Shown here piece by piece: positions 31,611 through 37,500 of a DNA stretch of 37,500 bases. The stretch lies in NCBI RefSeq assembly GCF_964340395.1, contig NC_135551.1:17901003-17938502 (forward strand), written 5' to 3'. Source of the stretch: Glandiceps talaboti (Eukaryota; Hemichordata; Enteropneusta; Spengelidae). The number at the start of each line of letters is the position of its first letter. Position 1 is the stretch's first letter. Under the pieces are notes generated by a model. The model worked only from the letters and a program-made list of their open reading frames with translations. It had not been told where the DNA came from and made no database searches. Position numbers and translations under genes: made by a program.

Positions 31611-31910
31611 CCCTGATAGTTGGTAGTTTCTCTACATATGACCAAGCAGAAAGCTCATGTGCAGCTGAAGGTTGGCATGTAGCTGCAAACACTGAGGTAA
31701 AAGACACAGTCGACTATGGATTGCAGATAAAAGGTTTTCATTCATTTGGTTCAAGTACAAGGTTAATTTGGATCGGGCATTATCCAACAACAGTCGCTTC
31801 AAGCACATCAGGTAAATTATTGTCGATGTACCTTGAGTACAGCTTCGACCTAGTGGTATATGGAGGCAAGTTGCTTTCTGGAATTTTCTGTTCAAATGTC
31901 TCTCAAACTG
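31611..31910 (+). CDS. Mosaic gene exon 7: C-type lectin-like region
   Basis: A symmetric phase 1 exon ending ACTG|GTGAGT. The 5' end is either 31611 (TTATTGCAG) or 31602 (AATCACAG); both keep frame and differ by three codons. STYDQAESSCAAEGWHVAA resembles the A---C---G--LA helix of C-type lectin or Link domains. RLIWIGHYP matches the WIG strand, and a late GIFCSNV supplies a second Cys. The full set of conserved cysteines and the EPN/QPD and WND sugar-binding motifs are missing, so it is a divergent or degenerate member. An internal GTAAAT at 31812 could act as a weaker alternative donor, also in phase 1. Confidence 0.65.
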
Positions 31911-33103
31911 GTGAGTGTAAGTGTTTGGAATACAGTAGGCTTTAAATGGGTGATACATCGGTGATTTGTATAGATAGATAATCATATGTATCGAGATCCA
32001 CACTTATAGATTGACCCAGAACTCGACACCTTTGGCATGACCATTTAATGTCAATGAATTATTGTATAGACAAGTGTTGATGGTATAAGTTTTTGCACGA
32101 AAAACGGTTTGTCCTCTAGCAGTAACATACACTTGATTTGTATTTAGTTTTAGTTTTATTATCACCATGTCAACAATCGACGACAGAACATTAATCGACA
32201 CCACACAACATGAATCCACTTGGACATTGCAAAATTCAAGGACGCACATGAGAGATATAAATTACAAGCAAACATGTGTTAGTATTTGAGACAATTGTTA
32301 TAGACAATTCCTGAATGAATGTGATATTTTGTTAGCTAAACTTCGGCTCGGAGTCAACAATACTCTCGACACTCTCTTGTCACCTTGCTACAAGCATGAC
32401 CTATTGGATGTTATTACTAAATACATCTAGTGACGACTAAATTTGAATATGCCTTGACATTCTAATATTCATAAGACAGAAGGAATATAGCGCCTAGAAA
32501 TCATTGCCGTTCGACAAAATTTCGATTTCAGTGTCCTGCATAGCATATATATTCATGCATCCCGGCTGTCTGAGAGTGTTTGACAACAAATATGGAATTG
32601 ATTTAATTCGGACCACTGACTCGGTGCACGAGTTACTTCTTTTGGTCAAGATAAAGAGGAAGTCAGACTAATAACCTAACACACTAAAGGTCTAAGATAG
32701 AATATCTCACACTAGTTAGGAATTTTAGTCTTATACAAGCCAGAAAATTCCCGAGTGGGATATTCCACCTCTGAACACTGGAGGAGTAGGATTCTGTCAG
32801 TTAGTTTCCCTGCTAGTCAAGATAAAAATCATTACTGACCTCCACTTTTCAAGTTTAATATTCATTTTCAAATGTTATTGTATAGACTGTTTTTAGATAC
32901 TAGTTAGATTGTGCCGTACATGCAATTCACATTAGTAACAACCATTCTACCTGAAAACGTTACTAACTTTAGCAAATTGTTATTTTCCCATAACTTAAAA
33001 CATAAATTTATAACTAGGTCACCAGGACAGAGACTAAGCAAAATATTGGTCAATGAATAATTAGTTTGTAACATGTTCTCATCATTATATTTTTTCTCAA
33101 AAG
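31911..33103. other. Intron 7, no feature recognised
   Basis: No repeat family or exon was identified. The 81-codon minus-strand frame at 32004-32249 shows no motif. Confidence 0.45.
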
Positions 33104-33441
33104 AACACTCAGAATACTCACGATTCCGGAGTTCCTTATTGTCACTCCAATATGTATTACTTTGGTGGACGAGCTATAACGACTCTCTACCTTCATACTT
33201 ACTTGAAGAAGTTCACAATGTTGTGAGAGGATTTACGTTAGATCCACTCTGGTTTAGGTACATTACCTATATTCCTATCGATAAATCATGTAGACACCAT
33301 GTTGCCATTATCACACTCTATAGATCAATCCCGGTGGGAAGTATTAGGATACGGGGACTCATCTTTATTTCTCACAAAATATCTTTTAGAACTAATGATG
33401 GAAGTGTGAGCTATGGACGCAATGGAGAATTCAATAACCAG
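33104..33441 (+). CDS. Mosaic gene exon 8: F5/8 type C domain, first part
   Basis: The acceptor TATTTTTTCTCAAAAG opens in phase 1 and the frame stays open for 112 codons to CAG|GTACAT in phase 0 (residues 493-605). The C-terminal half reads ITLYRSIPVGSIRIRGLIF, then KISFRTNDGSVSY and EFNNQ. This corresponds to the (L)-VDLG---V-GI-TQG...Y-VSYS-DG strands of discoidin (F5/8 type C) domains. The first half is hard to align and lacks the usual N-terminal Cys and W-P--- motif. That part rests mainly on the long open frame and fitting phase. Confidence 0.65.
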
Positions 33442-33499
33442 GTACATACCATAATAAAATTATTGCATATGACGATCAAGATAATTAGAGATGTTATTT

Positions 33500-33760
33500 C
33501 CCATATTTTTCTTCGTCCAGCTAGGGGAAATACGAGTGGTCGCATGGGTCTTTCTCACTGTGAGTCATTAGGGTCACGGGTATTTCCGGCTGAATGAAGA
33601 AAAATATAATATCAAAGAAAAATCAGGAAAAGTAATGGTACTTTGACTCATATTTCGAACATAGCAGAACCAGTGCCGTAGACACGCTTCGCGCGTTGTC
33701 ATGACGTAGAACGACCAGAGTGTATATTCCATATTGTTTTCTCTACATGGTTCGTACACA
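33500..33760 (-). repeat. Interspersed repeat family B, copy 2
   Basis: Reverse complement of 10490-10800, sharing ACTCTGGTCGTTCTACGTCA and GTTCGAAATATGAGTCAAA. Near 33510-33605 TTCTTCGTCCAGC-AGGGGAAATACGAGT and its imperfect inverse ACGGGTATTTCCGGCTGAATGAAGAA form terminal-inverted-repeat-like arms. Confidence 0.7.
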
Positions 33761-33869
33761 GTATAATACTTAATGCAGTACGTTTTGGTATACAGTACAT
33801 AACTGTAAATGTTAGTTATAAACATCAGTATATATGAAAGGAAAGGGAATAAAGAAAAAATGGCACTTA

Positions 33870-33940
33870 TAAGACTTATGAGTCAAACCCATGTCCCCTG
33901 AATACGAGCCAGAGTGTTCTAATCAGTGGAGTGAGCGTGT
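33870..33940 (-). repeat. tRNA-derived SINE-like remnant
   Basis: On the minus strand ACTGATTAGAACACTCTGGC and GGGTTTGACTC resemble degenerate A and B boxes. The spacing is tRNA-like, but neither box is a good match. Confidence 0.4.
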
Positions 33941-34049
33941 ACACTGATGGATTCCGTGTACTCTGTGTGGGTTCGACTAATACATGTGTCACTTTTCTTC
34001 CGCACATTTTATTTCATTTTTACCTTCTGTAAGAGAGTGTAATGATATG

Positions 34050-34052
<3 letters not shown>

Positions 34053-34089
<37 letters not shown>
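34053..34089. repeat. (GT)n microsatellite in intron 8
   Basis: Short GT run. Confidence 0.9.
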
Positions 34090-34090
<1 letters not shown>

Positions 34091-34189
34091 CCGTCCTTCT
34101 GTGGGAACGATATCACAAAAAACTATTACATCAATTCAAGTAAAACTTGCTACACACATCCCGTATGGTAATATGAAGAACTGATTATC

Positions 34190-34995
34190 CAATGAACATT
34201 AATCAGTCATTTGCATATATATTATTAATGGTTTTTGGTAATTAGACTAATGTTAAGAATGTAATCTTTAAACTTCACATACTTCGGTATGTATATCAAC
34301 CATGCGCAATTGTTCTATGAAGTTTGTTGACACAGCTTTTATTTTTAATTAGTAATTTGAATAATAAATGATCTTCAGTATTTAAGCTATATCTTTGGAA
34401 CATACTCTTCAAATTCCAAATAAGTTGGCACATACATTAATGATAAGAAATCATAATATCCTTTAAAGCCTGTGTGTATAGTTTTTAATTTTAATACGTA
34501 ATTTGTACGAAAAATGATTTACGGTCTTTAGGCTATATCTTACAATGGTAAACTTCATTTATTTTGGTACATCCATCAACCATAACAAATTATACGTGTT
34601 TGATGTAGTTGTTTACATTGTTTTTATCTGTGATGTATAATTTCAATAAATAATGATTTTGATAGTTAAGCAATATCTTTAGCATACACAATTTAAGATC
34701 AGATAATTAGTAAATGTATTGATGGTAAAGACATGCATGTTTCATTTAAAGCTTGATCATGTCACTTATAAGCTAAATTGTTAATTTGCTTAACTAGTTG
34801 TGTGTTTTTTTATATAATTAGGCAAGATGTTAACTATGCAAACTAAAGATTTCATACTTTCCTATAATTACTTTTCCAATTAAGTGGTACATCATGTATA
34901 ATAGCTATTTTTTTCAGAATTTTGCATTCCAAGAATATGTGTGGCCCAAAAGTCTGGGATTTTTTTATCCTTACGGGAGGCATTCTGTTTAAAGT
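34190..34995 (+). repeat. Satellite-like interspersed repeat family C, copy 3 (longest)
   Basis: Internal tandem units of about 140 bases carry ATTTAAGCTATATCTTTGGA, TTTAGGCTATATCTTACAAT and GTTAAGCAATATCTTTAGCA. A unique 3' part follows (AATTAGGCAAGATGTTAACTATGC, TTCCAATTAAGTGGTACATC) and ends at CTTACGGGAGGCATTCTGTT. Copies at 11020 and 21085 share the 3' part. Other partial copies in reverse are at 28082 and 29690. Tandem core plus fixed 3' end recalls non-autonomous Helitron-like elements, but I see no confirmed terminus. Confidence 0.75.
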
Positions 34996-35230
34996 TGGTA
35001 AATATTTGGACGAGTTTGTTTCAATGTGTCTATATAGATAGACACACACAACACACAAATAAATCGATAAACGATATTGAATCATGCATTTGTGAACTTT
35101 TAGACTGTGTATACGTGATTGTGCATATGTTATCGAAGTGTTTGTCATGATAATGAATTTGTGCATGCGTTTCTCTGTAGTTATATGTGTTCAAAAGTAT
35201 AAATTTTTGTTTTTGTTTTTGTTTTTATAG

Positions 35231-35416
35231 ATCTTTATAGCAAACCACTATGGGGTTTATCGAATGTATCCACCAGTGACCGCAAAGTACATCCAAATAG
35301 AAAGTGAAACATGGGAAGGAGACATCACTTCTCCACCATTTATTTTACTTTCGATATATGGGGTCAAGGAAATAGTGAAAGGTGATTTACTGTTAGTGAT
35401 TGAAATATACTTCTAA
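35231..35416 (+). CDS. Mosaic gene exon 9: F5/8 type C domain end and stop
   Basis: Preceded by a polypyrimidine tract of GTTTTT repeats and ATAG, this phase 0 exon reads IFIANHYGVYRMYPPVTAKY, then IQIESETWEGDITSPPF and LLSIYG. These are the typical closing strands of a discoidin domain (N-F-PP--ARYIRI-P--W---I-LR-E-YG), completing exon 8. The frame runs on to TAA at 35416. A poly(A) signal AATAAA follows at 35473-35478, supporting this as the last exon (residues 606-666). A weaker alternative is a donor AAAG|GTGATT at 35381 leading, in phase 1, to exons beyond the window. Confidence 0.75.
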   Translation: MFIANHYGVYRMYPPVTAKYIQIESETWEGDITSPPFILLSIYGVKEIVKGDLLLVIEIYF

Positions 35417-35472
35417 ATGATAGTGAATCCATTGTACTATCATACTGTATTATAAGAAACCTAACGGACAGC

Positions 35473-35478
35473 AATAAA
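35473..35478 (+). terminator. Candidate polyadenylation signal AATAAA
   Basis: Canonical hexamer 57 bases after the putative stop codon of the mosaic gene. AT-rich background makes chance occurrence possible. Confidence 0.5.
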
Positions 35479-35699
35479 TATATAGTTACCCATTTTGTCA
35501 AACTTTTTTTTTTCATTAACTATCATATTAGCATACGCTCTAGATGGTGTCTTTAAACTTTTGGTCATTAATACCTTTGCAAACTTGTGATACTACATCA
35601 ATATAACTTAGAGAGCAGATCTGTAACACTGGCACTTTTCGACATCATGGTGACTAAATTAGAAATGTGTTATGTACACACACACATACACACTCACAC

Positions 35700-35704
35700 A
35701 CATA

Positions 35705-35792
<88 letters not shown>
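35700..35792. repeat. (TA)n microsatellite
   Basis: About 80 bases of TA preceded by a few CACACA units. Its right edge joins the Penelope-like 3' end in exactly the same way as at 371. Confidence 0.98.
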
Positions 35793-35798
<6 letters not shown>

Positions 35799-35807
35799 CA
35801 CAAGTTA

Positions 35808-35851
35808 TGGTACGGAGCCGTTACTCAGAGTTTCACGCGATCTTCGGACGC
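35808..35851 (-). ncRNA. Decayed hammerhead ribozyme of Penelope copy 1
   Basis: Minus strand: CCGAAGA in place of CUGAUGA, then UCGCGU with the stem II loop deleted, then GAAACUCUGAGUA with intact stem III and cleavage base A. Core position U4 is changed and stem II cannot form properly. It is expected to be inactive. Confidence 0.65.
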
Positions 35852-35869
35852 CTAAATTTTAACGGAAAT

Positions 35870-36140
35870 TCAAGTGATTGAATTCGAACTCGCAGGAGAA
35901 CTGGTACCCGGATGTGATGCGCGTTGAGGTTTGACATGGTGGAATGAAAGAATGTATTTGTTTTCATGGCGGCACTTTGAAATCAGTTCTGATCGTTTAT
36001 TAAGGAGTCCTGATTTATTTGCACTGATGATAAACATCTTCTCTGTAAGACACAGGTTGCACCTTTTTGTTGCATTAGAGTAGGCGGCTGCATAGGCAAT
36101 GATAGCCCAGTTGATGGAATACTGGTGGCCTTACTGAACT
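35870..36140 (-). pseudogene. Penelope-like ORF, C-terminal endonuclease region
   Basis: The minus-strand translation gives INWAIIAYAAAYSNATKRCN, then LCLTEKMFIISANKSGLLNK and RSELISKCRHENKYIL. It ends a few dozen codons later at a stop near 35880. The C-LCL-EK-(F/L)I, LLNKRSEL and CRHENK blocks are the hallmark of the end of Penelope-like polyproteins, downstream of the GIY-YIG catalytic core. This reading frame has no stops over about 85 codons but lacks the RT and the GIY-YIG core, so it is a 5'-truncated copy. Confidence 0.88.
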
Positions 36141-36262
36141 TTCAAAGTGTGTCTGGAAAATAAAGTAGTCGGGCCACCAGTATTCCATCAACTGGGCTAT
36201 CATTGCCCATGCAGCCGCCTACTCTAATGTGTCTTACAGAGAAGATATTTATCATCAGTGAA
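36012..36262. repeat. Inverted repeat of Penelope endonuclease sequence
   Basis: 36012-36135 and the reverse complement of 36172-36262 match closely (GGCCACCAGTATTCCATCAA, GTCTTACAGAGAAGAT). The right arm lacks about 17-20 bases that encode part of the RCNLCL block. The spacer is about 35 bases. Confidence 0.88.
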
Positions 36263-36305
36263 ACTCTGAGTAACGGCTCCGTACCATAACTTGTGTATTT
36301 TGTGT
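36165..36305 (+). mobile_element. Penelope-like 3' end (copy 2, opposite strand, deleted)
   Basis: On the plus strand it encodes HQYSINWAIIAHAAAYSN, followed by an internal deletion, then jumps to GTGAAACTCTGAGTAACGGC and the end TTGTGTATTTT. It mirrors copy 1 and creates a long hairpin. No (TA)n follows directly, unlike copy 1. Confidence 0.8.
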
Positions 36306-36374
36306 AATACAGCTCTACTTCTCAGTATTGAGCGCTTTTCCTTCAGTTTATGACTTACCTCTTACACTGAATTA

Positions 36375-36375
<1 letters not shown>

Positions 36376-36435
<60 letters not shown>

Positions 36436-36500
36436 TATATAGTTATATATAGTTATATATAGCTATATGTAGTTATATAGTTATATATATATATAGTTAT
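36376..36500. repeat. (TA)n with AGTTATATAT variant repeats
   Basis: A pure TA array (36376-36430) is followed by units of AGTTATATAT and AGCTATATGT. It lies at the outer (3') side of the second Penelope family, as with the other copies. Confidence 0.93.
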
Positions 36501-36548
36501 ATATAGCTATATGTAGTTATAAATATATAACACAGTATCACACATGAT

Positions 36549-36607
36549 ACACAGGAGCTGTTACATAGTCATTCACGCTGTTGCGATCATCAGATGACTA
36601 ACGGTAT
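36549..36607 (-). ncRNA. Hammerhead remnant lacking stem III
   Basis: Minus strand: UAGUCAU-CUGAUGA-UCGCAACAGCGU-GA-AUGACUA. The core CUGAUGA and stem II (CGC/GCG, loop AACA) are perfect, and stem I can pair over seven bases. The GAA is followed directly by the stem I strand, so stem III and the cleavage site appear deleted. Expected inactive. It belongs to a second, diverged Penelope family. Confidence 0.65.
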
Positions 36608-36960
36608 AGTTGTATGAAGTTCAAAGTTCAAAAATTCCATTTCACGTGATATGGGTGCCACAGTGGAAGTTGGTCAATACATATATGTTTTGATGTCGGC
36701 ATTTTGATATTAATGCTGAATGTTTATTTAATAAATTAGGTTGTCAGCATATATGATGAATACCTTTTCAGCAAGGCAAAGGTCACAGTACTTCGATACA
36801 TTTGAATAGGAAGTAGCATGTGTGATGACTGACCAGTCAATATCATACTCTTGGCCTTTCCCTTACCAGACATGTTTTCATAGCTTAGTATAGCTGTGGT
36901 ATCTCTTATTAGTGATGGATTGGTTGTGGTTTGCACGACGGTATTTGAAAGTGCTATCCG
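36608..36960 (-). pseudogene. Penelope-like element C-terminus, second family
   Basis: The minus-strand translation between about 36700 and 36850 reads YDIDWSVITHATSYSNVSKY, then CDLCLAEKVFIIYADN, a stop, and after further damage KCRH-like residues. It aligns block by block with copy 1 (INWAIIAYAAAYSN...CNLCLTEKMFII) but is well diverged, so it is a separate lineage with stop codons. The overlapping 66-codon minus-strand frame in another phase is a shadow. Confidence 0.8.
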
Positions 36961-37050
36961 TTAAAACCAATTGACCAACTTCCACTTCGGCACCCATAAC
37001 ACATGAAATGGAATTTTTGAAATTGAACTTATGAACTATACTAAGTTTCA
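36609..37050. repeat. Inverted arms around the second Penelope copy
   Basis: 36609-36690 (AGTTCAAAAATTCCATTTCA, GGAAGTTGGTCAAT) matches the reverse complement of 36968-37050 (ATTGACCAACTTCC, GAAATGGAATTTTTGAA). The arrangement resembles the head-to-head structure of copies 1 and 2. Confidence 0.8.
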
Positions 37051-37500
37051 TTTGAACATATACAATAAAGAATAAAGTGTTTATGGCCAGCTTTTTTCGC
37101 TAAGGCGTTGCTGAAACGTCTTTGCCCGAAACAGTTTACTGTTTATTGTGAGGGCCGTAGCCTGACCAAATTTCCGGGGGGGGGGGGTAGAATATTGCCC
37201 TGGTGCAATCATGCATTTAGAATTTAGAAAGGTTACTAATTTACATAAATTTGCATGCAATTTACATTATATCTGTTTTGGCATACGCAATTGAATATCA
37301 TATGTAAGGCCAGAAAAAATAAAAAAGCTCTTCAACGGGCTACATAGCCCATCACAATGGGTATGTAGGTCGATTTATTTTCATAATGCTTGACACTATG
37401 TAAAATCAAACCATATATTATGATAGCAAAACATTTCAGGTTGAGTTTATATAGAATTTATTCAGTTCTTTTGATTTCATCTCTTGCAATTTGTCTGCAC
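37051..37500. other. No gene recognised
   Basis: AT-rich sequence with a poly(G) run at 37176-37186. No open frame or repeat family is identified, apart from possible further Penelope-derived sequence up to about 37140. Confidence 0.4.

Larger units (their letters stand above)
35793..36150 (-). mobile_element. Penelope-like element 3' end (copy 1)
   Basis: On the minus strand the sequence contains the C-terminal part of the GIY-YIG-type endonuclease ORF of Penelope-like elements. It is followed by an untranslated region, a decayed hammerhead (35808-35851) and the end TTGTGTATTTT(TA)n. Only this 3' part is present; the reverse transcriptase is missing. It is joined head to head with a partial second copy at 36165-36305. 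Confidence 0.85.

Noticed and set aside
33870-33940. tRNA gene
   Set aside because: The boxes are degenerate and no cloverleaf can be completed; at best a SINE remnant.
36014-36030. CTGATGA within the Penelope inverted arm as a hammerhead core
   Set aside because: It encodes part of the endonuclease region and no ribozyme stems can be drawn around it.
36736-36936. 66-codon minus-strand frame beginning MQTTT
   Set aside because: Another phase of the same strand carries recognisable Penelope C-terminal sequence.

Overview
This is a window of animal nuclear DNA: AT-rich, with introns, and crowded with microsatellites and transposable-element debris. The repeats are an L1-like LINE with a poly(A) tail and target-site duplication, Jockey/CR1-like LINE fragments, Penelope-like elements with hammerhead ribozymes, a Polinton/Maverick fragment and a tRNA-derived SINE. 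Domain-shuffled secreted proteins and Polintons suggest an aquatic invertebrate (hemichordate, lophotrochozoan or similar). I cannot name the species. I saw no rRNA gene, intact tRNA gene or CRISPR array.

Two host genes can be assembled, both on the + strand. (1) About 5660-10298 holds the 3' part of a TauD/TfdA-type (SyrP-like) Fe(II)/2-oxoglutarate dioxygenase. Its last two exons are intact, but the exon before them has a frameshift, an in-frame stop and a lost Trp, so it looks like a decaying gene or pseudogene. Its large intron holds a 3.3 kb segment bounded by inverted repeats. (2) 17566-35416 holds a nine-exon gene. Read with consistent splice phases it gives a secreted protein of about 666 residues: signal peptide, trefoil, F-type-lectin-like domain (two exons), kringle, EGF, C-type-lectin-like region, F5/8 type C (discoidin) domain. 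Every intron is phase 1 except the one inside the last domain, the classic sign of exon shuffling. I do not recall this domain order and regard it as the most interesting protein-coding find.

Layout: 1-1660, interspersed repeat, Penelope end and LINE remnant; 1770-5100, microsatellites, a SINE and a hammerhead ribozyme set inside (TA)n; 5660-10298, dioxygenase remnant; 10500-17490, repeats and apparently non-coding DNA; 17566-35416, the mosaic gene, whose 7.5 kb third intron holds a Polinton fragment, a satellite-like repeat, an L1 insertion and a LINE tail; 35700-37050, two Penelope-like 3' ends in inverted-repeat arrangements.

The most notable RNA feature is a complete-looking type I hammerhead ribozyme at 4887-4927, with decayed relatives at 30641-30690, 35808-35851 and 36549-36607. 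The last two sit beside translated Penelope C-terminal endonuclease sequence, which ties the ribozyme family to those elements.
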